Below, piece after piece: positions 1-9,721 of a stretch of 12,168 nucleotides of DNA. The stretch is from Monoraphidium neglectum (Eukaryota > Chlorophyta > Chlorophyceae > Sphaeropleales > Selenastraceae), in assembly GCF_000611645.1 (NCBI RefSeq), contig NW_014012683.1, forward strand, positions 6,322-18,489, written 5' to 3'. Both the position numbers and the translations under genes were made by a program. Under the pieces are notes generated by a model, which saw only the letters and a list, made by a program, of their open reading frames with translations, had not been told where the DNA came from and did no database searches. Position 1 is the stretch's first letter. Every line of letters starts with the position of its first letter.

Positions 1-1829
1 CCGCCTCAAAATGGGCCCTGCGAGTGGGTGTGGCGGGTTTGGCACGAGGAGGGTCGACACCAATATCAATCCAACGAGTGACGCCGTGCTGCCCGGTGCG
101 TGTGCGCTAGTCGTGCGTGCAAGATGGCGGTGGTGGTGGGGCTGGGGTGTTGGAACGCACCCGGGTCTGCACGCGTGCTGGGACAATGCGAAAGAGCTGC
201 GGCTGCTCTTCAAGGTGTCTGCAGCAGCATCGGGCGGGGCTTCGCGGCCGCGGAAGCTCAAGGACCGCGGCTGCTCACACTGTGTCTGCGTGCGTGAAGG
301 GGCTGGTCATGACAAACCACAGCAGCGGCCGGCCCCGGCCGCCGTTGGCCTGCGCCGCCAGCCGCTGCAGCGCGAGCAGGCGCTCGGCCTGCAGCTGGAA
401 GAGGCTCTTGTGGGAGGGCAGGCCAATGTCATAGCAGCCCTGCGCGCGCGGATGAGGCGCGGAGTTCTAATTATCACGGCGGCAGGTGGATCGCGGGTTC
501 AGGGGAGCACGAACGCGCGCCCCTTTATGTCTGAGGGTGCGGGCAAGGAGGGGCGGGCGAGCCGTGCCAGACGCTGACCGGCTGCTCTGCTGCCGCCCCT
601 GGGGCAGCGGGCGGCGACGGCCAGGAGAGCGCATGACCTGGTGCGCCGCGCTTATCATGTCCAACAAAGGTGGGGCGGATGCTAAACCAGTGGGTCGGTG
701 CCTGTGTGGCGTCTGGCCCCGCACCTTTGGCAGCTTGCTGCCCAGCCGCGTGCCCTGGCCGCCCGCCAGCAGCAACACAGCCAACTTGCCCTGCAAGCGG
801 AGGGGTTGCAAAAAGCAAGGAGGCAGGGGGTGGCAATGCCGGCTTGCATGAGAGGGGAAGTGGGGGCCGACGGTTCTGGTGGGGGTTTTCGGCCCCGCGC
901 CGCTTCGATTGTGATGGGCGCAAGGATCTGCCCCTGCTTAAGTTGATGGCACGCCCCATCAGCCACAGCGGCGCTGCAGCGGCGCGCCGGCCCAGCCAGC
1001 ACCGCGACGCGACAATGGCGACCACCATGGGGCGCGCCCGCGGGGGGCTGGGCATGAGGAGCGCATGCGTTTGTATAAGTGACCCGGGGGGCCCCTGCAC
1101 CTCTGCAACAAGCTTGAGGCCCCGCGCCCTCCACTCGGCGCGCCGCTCCGCCGTCGGCGCCCCCACGCCACGCAGCTGAACGACGCCCTGCGGCGGCGCC
1201 GCGCCGGCGCCGGCCGACGCCGCGGCGGCGAGGCTGGCGGAAAGGGCGCTCCTCACAAACCCAAAGTCGAGGGCCTAGGAGAAGGGTCGATCGAGGTCCG
1301 TTTGCGGATCGCGCGTTGGCCGCGTGCGGATCATCTGTTGTGACTTTGATCCAGGCCGCGGCTTCGCGGCAGCGCGGCGTGGCGAGGTGCCGTCGAAGGT
1401 TCGCGGCGCCCGAGGCGGCGCCAGCACGCCCGGGGCAGCGCAGGCCCTGCGCCCCGTCGTCGCCGCACCCCGACGCCCCGGCGCACGCTGCCTGGGTTGC
1501 TCGCGCGGCGGCCGCCTTGCGTGGGCGCGGCAGCGGGGTGTCTCCATGGGTGTGCATGCGGATCGGGGGCAGCTGTATGCTCTCACCTCGACCTCCGAGG
1601 CGAGTGCGGCGCGCTCCGCCTCGGACAGCGCCGCCCAGTCCTCCAAAATGTGCGCCTGCCCCGCCGCTGCGCAGCTCGCCTCCAGTGCCGCCGGCGGGGC
1701 CGATGATGCGGCGGGGGCCGAGGCTGGTGTTGCTGAGGGAGAGAGGGGCATGGGTTTTGGCGGGCGGGTGGCGGGGGCAGGGGCGGATGAGCTGCGGCGA
1801 GCGTGCAGCAGCGGCACATGAGATTCCAT
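1..1829 (-). CDS. UDP-N-acetylglucosamine pyrophosphorylase, 5' part (spliced; runs off the left edge)
   Basis: The enzyme joins UTP and GlcNAc-1-phosphate to give UDP-GlcNAc, the donor for N-glycans, GPI anchors and chitin-like wall polymers; it is normally cytosolic. Exons on the minus strand are about 1829-1587, 1274-1101, 790-725, 439-279 and 17-1 (cut by the window). Donors are GTGAGA, GTGCAG, GTGCGG and GTGAGC; acceptors are TAG or CAG, and all phases agree. Exon 1 has the family's N-terminal GQAHILEDW...LSEAER block. Exon 3, only 66 nt, encodes the UTP-binding signature LLAGGQGTRLGSKLPK. Exon 4 opens with GCYDIGLPSHKSLFQLQAER and ends WFVMTSPFTHADT, matching eukaryotic UAP1 proteins in order and spacing. 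The start is uncertain: ATG at 1883 follows an in-frame TAA, ATG at 1829 has G at -3 and +4, and ATG at 1751 gives the most family-like N-terminus. An Ala/Pro-rich leader precedes the conserved part. The generic UDP-sugar pyrophosphorylase alternative fits less well. Confidence 0.88.
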
Positions 1830-1883
1830 TGCTCGTGCTATGACGCAGGTGCGCACGACCAAGATCAAATATTCACCTGTCAT

Positions 1884-3197
1884 GGTTTAGAGGCGCAGAT
1901 ATGCAGCTGAGAAGAGGCCGAGCCTGCGTAGATCTGCGCTCAAAAGAACGCACTGGCAGTGAGGTAGGAAAAATCCTGCGGGCGCTAGAAAAAGAAAGGT
2001 TATATGACGGTCAGTTCAATCGTTTGTGCTATCAACATGCCTTCTCAAGTTCTTTGTGCGTGGTCCCTTCGAAAGTGCGCAGTGCAGGCCGTGAATTCAC
2101 GCTGATGCGCTTTCTGCGCAGCACCTGCCTGTGGAGATCCTTACTGCAGCTCCGCTGCCTCATAATGCACACCGTTTTATGACCACCATCTTTTATCGAG
2201 TTCTGTGATCGTTGTTACAGCTTATTTCCAGCCACAGGGCACCAGGCAGCATTCCCCACGGACTGGCTGGAGAGCTGCATGTGACCCTCCAACTCCCTGC
2301 CCTTTGCCCTGTGCCCCGCTGCATTTGATTGCCTCATACATCTGTGCGCTGGCTCTGCATGATGGCACAATATATTGGGTTGGTTGGTGAATACTAGGTG
2401 CTTAGCCAGTCTGCGCAGCCTGTTGGGGTGGTCTGGCACCTGTGACATCGCTGCATTGCTACAGATGTTGCGTGCACAGATCGAACAGAGAGCGCACGCC
2501 AGATAAAAGCCAGGCGCTTGGATGCCACTGCTAAACCCAAACAAGGCGGCGGGAGGAAAGGCAGCTGGGGCCTTCCATTGACATCAAGTCCTGGATACCT
2601 ACGAAGACAGGTTTGGAAACACGGCGCCCTTGATGCTGAGCAGGTCAGGCTGAGCGGCAGCCTATCCGCCAGAGGTAACATGAATGTCTGGGCACACGAG
2701 ACAGCGTACAAGTTGTTGCTAGGTGTTCAAGCGCACGCACTCCGCAGGCCGGCGCAACTTGTACGTCTAATGCACTGCGGTCAAGGGCTTGCCACGAACC
2801 TTGTCCTTGAAGTCCATCTGTGTTACATACACAAAATCACCTTGATGCACATGCACTTGGGCATTGTCGTGCTGTGAAGGGCAGAAGGGGATGAACCGCC
2901 CAATCACACCCAGCAGCATTGTGCGGGTACCTACGGTACCGTATCACTGTGTTATTAGAGGCAGTGACGAAGACATAATGCCACCAAGGGGGATAATCAC
3001 AAAAGCATGAGGCTTCATCGGAGAAGTGCCGTGTGGCGACTCCGGAGCGCGGCAGGTACACTTCAGAAACCCGTTGTACACCCCGCGGGCATAGAGCCGT
3101 GCGTTGTATCACACATGCATTAAAATCAAGTGATATTCTAGTAATCCTCACGGATGCGCTACATCTGTCATCCAGGCACGAGCAACGCACATCCAAA
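1884..3197. promoter_or_regulatory. Divergent intergenic region between the UAP and SGNH genes
   Basis: About 1.3 kb lies between two genes read outward, so it should contain both promoters and 5' leaders. It is visibly less GC-rich than the flanking exons. Short open frames on both strands show no recognisable domain. A 12-base perfect palindrome, TACGGTACCGTA, lies at 2932-2943. An A/T-rich CATTAAAATC at about 3118 is a weak TATA candidate for the plus gene, about 80 bases before its ATG. No clear TATA box was seen for the minus gene. Confidence 0.4.
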
Positions 3198-3275
3198 ATG
3201 AAAGCCCGTGCTCGACCAGCGGCCTTGCTGATTATAGTAGTGATCACACTAGGATGCATCCAACCCAGCTGCGCC
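3198..3275 (+). other. Predicted signal peptide of the SGNH hydrolase
   Basis: The first 26 residues have a basic start (Lys2, Arg4, Arg6), a hydrophobic core LLIIVVITLGCI and a short polar end PSCA, followed by SHG. Ser at -3 and Ala at -1 fit a signal peptidase site after residue 26. The ATG follows ATCCAAA, an A-rich context that suits eukaryotic initiation. It is a single hydrophobic segment with no later membrane helix seen, so secretion is more likely than anchoring. Confidence 0.7.
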
Positions 3276-6200
3276 AGCCACGGTTGGCTTCGCAAGCTCC
3301 AAGAGGTGTGCGTGCACAACTTGCTGCTGCTGCGGCGGCGCCTGCACCAGCTCCGTCGCATTGGTCCAAGCCTGTCTTGTTGCGTCTGCAGCTGCTGCAG
3401 AGGCAGTAAGTATGACCAGTGACTTTGCCAACTTGCATGCGCACTGTTTATTTTGCCATGCAGGACGCCGCAGCCACAGACACCTGGGCCAGCCTTTTTG
3501 CTGAGGACACATCTGAGACCAAGCAACCCCCGAAAGGCCCCTACTCGTACATGCTCAGCGCGGCCCAGCGTGCCAGGGGGCTGACATATGTTGGAAGCGC
3601 AGAAAGGCTGCGGCTGGCGCTTGACCGCGCGCTCAAGAGTGAGTCAAGGGCCGCGTGATGCGGGTGGTGGTTGCGGCGTGCTGCGTCCCGCGGCGCGCCA
3701 GGCGGCACTGAAAGCAGCGAAAGCGGCAGCTTCAGAGGAGGCCAGTGCAAGGGCGGTGATAACTGTCATGCATAAGCAACTTGCACCTTACGCCAGCTTG
3801 ACAATGACAGCGGGCCAGACACGACAAGCTGCTGCTGGCGCCCCTTTATCATTGGCCCCGCCCGGCGTCCCCGCGCGACTCGCAGCCAAGCGGCTGACGG
3901 TGGCAGCCGTGGGCGCGAGCATCACCGCGGGCGCGGGCGCGTTTGATGACGTACGGGACGCCTGGGTCGACCGCCTCCAAACGTGGCTGTATGACACTTA
4001 TGGAGCGAAGCACGGCGTCAACGTGACCGTCAATAACGGCGCGGTGCCAGGTGGGGCTGCGTGATTGCCGTTCGGCCTTGGCGTCAACTGAGGTAAAGTT
4101 GGAGGTTTTCATTTAGTTACCAGCCAAGATCTGCAGAGGTGCATTTGGGCAGCATGCTAGTACTTAAGCATCAATAGCAGCACAGCTGCTCTGCTGGAAA
4201 AAGCGGCTGCAACCCCTGCAACTTGACTGCTGATGCTCAGGCGCGATCACCGGCATCGACGCAAACGCCCCGCCCGCCCGCCCGCCCCGCGCGTCGCGGC
4301 GCGGCGCGTCCGCGCAGGCACCACCAGCATGTACATGTGCGCGTGCTTCAGGCGCCACGTCCCGCAGGATGCTGACGTCATCTTCCTCGAGTACGCGGTC
4401 AATGACGAGCACCGCAAGGAGCCGCTCTTCCACAACAGCGCGAGGTGCGCGCAGCGCTGCATGGGGCCTCAGCCCCGCGGCGTGGTGCGGGGCGGCACCA
4501 ACCCATGCGCGTGATGACATGGCCTTTCCGGAGGCCTCGAGCTCGGACCTCATGCACACGTTTCAAAGCAAGCCCCCTTGGGCTGATTGCACGACCTCGT
4601 GCCACGTGATTTTGGGCCGCAGGAAGTCGTTCGAGCGCCTGATCCGGAAGCTCCTGCAGATGCCCAGCCGCCCCGCCGTCGTGCTGCTCAACACTTACGC
4701 CTGGTTCAACACGGACCCGTACGAGGCGAGCGCCCACCCTGCGCCTTGCAGCCGCGCTCGCTGCCTTTGCCTGCCTTCCACCGTGTGAGCGGCAGTTGAA
4801 TTCTGGCCTCCTTCGCTGTGCGCGGCATGCCCGCAATCACAGGGCCTGCTTACGCTGCCCACACACCCGGCCTCACATCTACCAATTATTCAACAAATGT
4901 GGATTTCTAATAACCATACGCAGGGAATCTTCTGGTCCAGCGCAGAGCGCGAGTTTCAGGAGTTTGCTTGGTACTACTCACTGCCGACGGTCAGCGTCAA
5001 GGCGGCCTGCTACCACGACATGGTGGCCGCGAAGCACGGCTTCTCGGTGCACGCGCCGCGCGAGCGCGACCAGCAGGTGTGCTTCCTGGCAACGGCCATG
5101 TGCTTCCTGGCGTTGGCCGCGACAATTGGCAGTGTGCCGGGGTCGTTTCGGCGGTTAGGTCGCACGCCAGCTGTGTATAGTGAGTTTGAGATGGGTTTGT
5201 GCACTGCAGTGGTGTGTGACCGTGCATTATTGTCCTTGATTTTAGTTTGACGCATCAATTTCCTCTGGCATTACAGGGGCTGAGGCACAGGGCGTTCTAC
5301 TATGACTACGTGCACCCTGATGGCAACACCGGGCACAGGTGCAGCAAAGGGGGGTGGTGCAGGGTAGTAAACAAATGATGTGGCGAACATAATGTGGAGG
5401 TTTAGTGAGCGCATACAACCAAAGCCACTTAGCAGATGCGGCACGCGCGCATGTGCGTGTGTGTGTCTGAGCACATGCGCGCGCGCGCACCTGTGCATTA
5501 GTGTACGTGCGCGCGTGCAAGAATGTGTATATGTTTAGTGACATCTCGCAACACCAAGACAAACCAGACTTGAATGTCTCCCATTGAAGAGGGGGGCAAT
5601 ACAGGCAATCCATGTGCCACCCGTTTTCTCCAGCCGACGATGGCAAACAGAGCGTTTTCTGGACCACGTTGTCTGCTGTGCCGCAGGGTCATGGCCGAGC
5701 TGGCGATGCACCTGATCTCCACTGTTGCTAAAGACCTCGAATCCAACCCGATAAGCGCGAACGACAGCACCGACGCGTCTGCGCCGCTGCCGCGCCCTAT
5801 GATCCGGGACAACCACGCGTCGCTGCACGACACGTGCTTTGTGGGGCCGACGTTCAAGGATGACGCCGTGGCCGAGCATGACGGGTGGGAGTGGATCAAC
5901 GAGGCCAAGAGCCAGCGCCCAAAGTGGGGCTACGTGGCTAAGGAGGTGGGTCTTCGAAGAGGAGTGTGTGGGTTGTTTCTGGGCCAGCAGTTGTGGCACT
6001 GAGGGGGACAGCAGTTCTGGGCGGCGCACGAGCTGGAACAAGGATGTCGAGCAAACATTCCCACCTGGCTTGCTTTGCCGTGCCGTGCCAAGTAGGGGCC
6101 GCGCCCATGCATGGGTTTTGCTGACACTGTGACCTTTGCAACATCGGCCCCCTGCTTCTGACGCTTTCGCATCTAAAGAAGGGTGGCGCAGTGAGTGCAG

Positions 6201-6336
6201 CGCCGCGCGCCCTCCATCCCCATTACAATGCACACACGCACGCATGCGCACAAGTACACACACACATACACACACAAACACACACACACACACACACACA
6301 CAAACATACACACTTGCCTATGCACACACATCAACA

Positions 6337-6372
<36 letters not shown>

Positions 6373-7010
6373 TCCACGTACCATGCAGCCCGGCAAGGTC
6401 CTACATCTGAAGCTCAATACGTCTGTCAGCGCATCCACCCCCGACAAGCCGGTGCTGGTGCAGCTGGCGCACCTGCGCAGTTATGAGCACATGGGCTGGG
6501 CGGAGGTTACGTGAGTTTGATCTCACTCTCAGTGGGGTTGGTTGACAGCTGGGTACATGTTTCAATTAATCCCTACATCAATTGCTCACTCATGCGATTG
6601 TGTCCAACACCTGCGTCCACTGCGGGGCGTTGCCATGTGGTGCCAAGACTGCCCCACCTGTGCTTGTAAACTTCTTGAGGCATAGCAATGTCTGCCCACC
6701 GCATGGATCCTCGTCACCATGGCTCCATTCCTGGCGCCTGACACAGTGTTGATGGCCCACCCCGCAGTTGCACATCGGGCTGCGAGTGCCCCCCGACGCG
6801 ATTCAACGGCCACACGAGCGACCGCAAGTCCCTGCTGACGCTGCACAAGCTGTTTGTGACTCAGCATGACAAGTGTGTGTTGGGAGTAGAGGTGCTGACT
6901 GAGAGCGACAGTGGGGAGCACAAGGTGAGGGCTGCATGCAGGCATGCGGGCGCGTGCATCGAGGTTTGTGTGTGTGTTGTGTGTGTGTGTATGTGTGTTG
7001 TGTGTGTGTG

Positions 7011-7052
<42 letters not shown>

Positions 7053-7545
7053 ACGTGCGCGTGTGTGTGCACGTGTGTGCACACGTGTGCCTGCGTGCCT
7101 GCGTGCCTGCGTGCCTGCGTGCCTGCGTGCCTGCGTGCAGGTGTGGGCTCGTGCGCGTGCTTGCATGCATGCGTGTGTGTTTGCGCATGCATGTGTAGCA
7201 CGCGCGCATCAGTTGCGCTGGGGGGATGAGAGAGGACAGACCTGAAAAAGCTTGGCGATTACAGCACGTGGGCATTTACACACCCCCCTCTCAAGCTTCC
7301 TGCCCCACCAGACCACGCGCGACGAGTCAATGCCTATTGGGCTTTATCTCTCGCCCGTGCCGACGCGCCTGTCCGCCCATCCCCTGCGGGCGCAGGTGAA
7401 GCTTGCTGGCGTGATCGTCAGCGACCAGGCTGGGGAGCAGCAGGGGCTGGACAACGCGGGCGCGGTCGAGCACGTCCACGACATCAGCTTCAGGCACCGC
7501 GGCTTTGGGCGGGACAACGTCTTTGATGTCCGGAACCACGTCTGA
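3198..7545 (+). CDS. Secreted SGNH/GDSL-type hydrolase with C-terminal beta-rich domain (11 exons)
   Basis: Probable serine esterase or deacetylase of the SGNH superfamily, exported through the secretory path; substrate unknown. Exons: 3198-3305, 3464-3638, 3886-4050, 4318-4444, 4623-4725, 4924-5076, 5277-5338, 5687-5945, 6389-6510, 6768-6924, 7396-7545 (TGA 7543-7545). All phases join, giving 526 residues. Residues 1-26 look like a signal peptide. About 70-100 carry the RGLTYVGSAERLRLALD stretch before the fold. Block I is VGASITAG (Ser106), block II NNGAVPG (Gly146), block III EYAVND (Asn178), block V DYVHPDGNTGH (Asp287, His290). Exons 8-11 encode KWGYVAKE, HLRSYEHMGWAEVTC, GCECPPTRFNGH and SDSGEHK, a conserved C-terminal module I recall from eukaryotic SGNH proteins. 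Exons 1-3 are least certain: exon 3 could begin at 3718 instead, which stays in frame and adds 56 residues, but 3886 has the better acceptor and family-like spacing. Exon 5 ends in a GC donor. Confidence 0.85.
4267..4288 (+). repeat. GCCC-type simple repeat at the end of intron 3
   Basis: Three to four GCCC units sit about 30 bases before the exon 4 acceptor (GCGCAG ending at 4317). They may serve as a pyrimidine-rich element for that acceptor. Confidence 0.8.
4726..4923 (+). other. GC-AG intron (intron 5 of the SGNH gene)
   Basis: Protein homology requires a phase-0 junction between NTDPYE (exon 5) and GIFWSSAERE (exon 6). The only donor giving this is GAG followed by GCGAGC at 4726, which is the usual GAG/GTGAGC donor with T replaced by C; the acceptor is CATACGCAG ending at 4923. 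The nearby GT at 4719 would leave phase 2 and break the frame. GC-AG introns are a known minority class spliced by the major spliceosome, usually with an otherwise strong donor, as here. Confidence 0.75.
5444..5483 (+). repeat. GC-rich inverted repeat and alternating purine-pyrimidine stretch in intron 7
   Basis: Arms CGCGCGCATGTGC (5444-5456) and GCACATGCGCGCG (5471-5483) are perfect 13-base inverted copies around a 14-base loop rich in GT. The surrounding 5441-5518 is mostly alternating purine-pyrimidine, a Z-DNA-prone composition. A stable intronic hairpin is expected; function unknown. Confidence 0.85.
6231..6374 (+). repeat. (CA)n microsatellite in intron 8 of the SGNH gene
   Basis: A CA-dominated stretch with interruptions (CGCATGCG, AAGT, CTTGCCTATG). 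The longest uninterrupted CA runs are near 6277-6302 and 6339-6368. It ends 14 bases before the exon 9 acceptor at 6388, so it occupies the place of the polypyrimidine tract. Confidence 0.95.
6965..7089 (+). repeat. (GT)n microsatellite in intron 10 of the SGNH gene
   Basis: A GT-dominated stretch starting 40 bases after the exon 10 donor. It contains TTG interruptions and an uninterrupted run of about 18 GT units at 7013-7049, passing into GC-rich alternating purine-pyrimidine sequence. Its RNA is complementary to the CA tract of intron 8. Confidence 0.95.
7091..7138 (+). repeat. Six exact tandem copies of an 8-base unit (CTGCGTGC)
   Basis: Six perfect copies of CTGCGTGC run directly after the GT tract in intron 10. 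Perfect identity between copies suggests recent expansion. The following AG at 7139-7140 makes a weak cryptic acceptor, but the sequence after it is not in a recognisable frame. Confidence 0.95.
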
Positions 7546-8612
7546 TCTGGCGGTTTTGACGGAGGGACGCAAGCAAGCAGATTGGCCCCTCACCGCGGGT
7601 CCGCGGCTGCGCTGCGACGCCGCGGCCGCAGCAGGGCTTGCGGGAGCGCCACGCCGCAGGCCTGTTGCAACACGCCCGCGCTCTTCCCAGGCCCTGGTTA
7701 TTGGGAGGGCTCGCGGCACAGCCGAGCCTGCACTAACAAACGAGATGGTTCACCTGGGCTGCACTGATGTGTGCAATTCATGCCAGGTGGCTGTGTTTTA
7801 CGTCAACTTTGATGCTGTGTTGTGTTTGGAAAGGTCATGGACGTGGGGCATTGCCAAGAATAACTTCTGTGGTGACCAGGTGTCTATCTGCTTCACTGGC
7901 TGCTATGGTAAGATGTTTGCAGAGGTGTATAGTGCTGGCGTGCTTGCTGCTGTGTGGGCTGTCGTCCGGGCTACAAACAGACCCATGCCCCATGCTCCCC
8001 AGCAGCAGGGATCCGTTGTGTACGGCCGGCACGAGCAAGGTCCAGCCAATGTTCTGCAGATTAAGCTCCTGATGCACGTCTCTCCTGCAAGTTTACCCTG
8101 TTTATGGGAATATGCCCCGACACGCCACCACCACTTGTGTGTGTGTATGCTCGCACCTCCGCGCGCGCGTGTGCATGCGTGATGTCAATGCCCAAACCGA
8201 CCAGTTGCGAACTGTTATGCAAAAGGAAATGCAGCGCAAGGTGTTCTATACACAAGCACAGTCAGTGACAAGAAGCGAGTACTGAATCGCCCAAAAGGGA
8301 CCGCGGCACCCTTCTACCTCCCACGCGCAGGGTGCGTGCAGCATTCGCCGCAGGCAGGCCGACGCGACATGAGGTTGTCAGGGTGGTGTTAGGGCCTAGG
8401 CCGATGCGTCGCCGCCGTAAGGCGAAAAGGGGCGTAATGAGTGATTTGCCAAACAAAACTGCTTATCGACAGTTTTACAGGCCTGTGCACAACTTTGTTT
8501 GAGGTCCTGCTGCTGTCCGAATCCCCAACCCAGATGACAACTCTCTGCTCTACCTACCACAACTCCCGCGCCGCCCAAAAACATGATTGGTTCCACCTCC
8601 TCCAAATCACAA

Positions 8613-8638
8613 CCCACGGCCCGCCCCACAGCCGTGGG
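8613..8638. repeat. Small perfect hairpin in the convergent region
   Basis: CCCACGGC (8613-8620) and GCCGTGGG (8631-8638) form an 8-base perfect stem with a 10-base loop. It lies in presumed 3' flanking sequence and is not followed by a T run; no function is assigned. Confidence 0.6.
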
Positions 8639-9620
8639 CCCAGCCGAGCGACGTGCCCGCCCCTCGGCGCGGCGGCGCTGTCGCACGGAGAGCGAGCGCA
8701 GAAGGGAAAACTCCCCCCCTCGCACGTACGCCGTCATGTACGCTCCTGCCGGGCAAAGGCGGCTGGAATAATTCAGGTCAGGGAAAGAAGAAAGGAAGAT
8801 GGAGGCTGTGGGAGCCGTGCAATTGATACCTAGGACTGTGAAGCGCGCGCCCCTAAGACTAAGCGCAGGCCCAACCTTGGAGCAAGGTTTTGCGCATCCG
8901 TGATAAAGCCTGCTGTAAGAACTACGGCACGCCTGCTGGCTTTCTGGAAAAGCAGCAGAAAGTGGGGGTTGCTCTCAGCGGCGCGCCCCACACAGATGGG
9001 GCCGCGACGGCGAGTGGAGACCTGTGACGCAGCCACAGCCGCGGACCGCGACGCAGCGATTGGATGGGTGTGCGAGCGGCCCGGCACGAGGCCCGGTCAA
9101 ACTTTTGGTGCACACCCCGCTTTGCCTGCAGCTGCTGCGGAACGGCGCACATAAAGGCGCACCGACATGGGCGCGGCGGATCGCAGGGGCGCGAGCTGGC
9201 GAGTTCGTGAGGTGAGTGTGCATGCTTCCATGCCGTAGCAGGAGGGCGCGCGGGCTCCCCCGCCTGCGCTGGCCACCGCCCAGCCGGGCTGGCCAGAGAG
9301 GCGATGGCGGTAAGCAAGACAGTGGTACGCGGGAGTGCAGGGGAGTGCAGGGGCCGAGTTTGTGAAGTGGTGGTGCTTCTTCAAGGCCCAAAACGAGGGC
9401 ACGCCCGACGTTCTCGCATGTGGTGGCCGCCCAGGTGCCTGGGTCGGCCGCGGCGATTGTGAGCTTCAGCAAAGCCCGGCGGCGGGACCAGCAGGCCTCA
9501 CTGCGAGTGCGACACGATACCAGCCTGACGGCGCAGCGCCAGACCGCGGCAGACAGCTGGGCGAGCAGCCGGGGGGTTTCCTGTCGTCGACGGGTGAGGC
9601 GGCGCTGCTCTACGGAGGCG

Positions 9621-9622
<2 letters not shown>

Positions 9623-9680
<58 letters not shown>

Positions 9681-9689
9681 CGATGCTGT

Positions 9690-9720
<31 letters not shown>

Positions 9721-9721
9721 A

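Noticed and set aside
525..1557. Long minus-strand open frames running through UAP introns
   Set aside because: Only the parts coinciding with exons 2 and 3 match the family; the rest crosses clear donors and acceptors and is Arg/Ala/Pro-rich noise typical of GC-rich introns.
1901..2182. 93-codon plus-strand frame in the divergent region
   Set aside because: No family resemblance and it lies in promoter space next to the UAP start; not supported as a gene.
3306..3473. Longer exon 1 of the SGNH gene using the consensus donor GTAAGT at 3406 joined to an acceptor at 3473
   Set aside because: It keeps the frame, but the intron would be only about 68 bases, shorter than all others here, and the added residues (a Leu/Arg/Cys-rich stretch) look like translated intron. 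The join 3305/3464 was preferred; transcripts could decide.
3718..3885. Exon 3 of the SGNH gene beginning at 3718 (or 3730, 3736)
   Set aside because: These acceptors are also in phase, but they lack a pyrimidine tract and would insert about 50 low-complexity residues between LDRALK and the first beta strand. The acceptor at 3885 has a good pyrimidine run and gives a tight, family-like spacing.
6191..6514. His/Thr-repeat open frames over the CA tract, and the matching Val/Cys frames over the GT tract (6856-7245)
   Set aside because: They are translations of dinucleotide repeats inside introns 8 and 10; the real exons 9 and 10 read in their own frames with conserved motifs.
7743..7907. Cys-rich open stretch followed by a GTAAG-like donor downstream of the SGNH stop
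   Set aside because: No domain was recognised, no matching second exon was found, and it lies in the expected 3' untranslated region.
8583..8771. 62-codon plus-strand frame beginning MIGSTSSKSQ
   Set aside because: Arg/Ser/Pro-rich with no recognisable domain and no supporting context; composition alone explains it.
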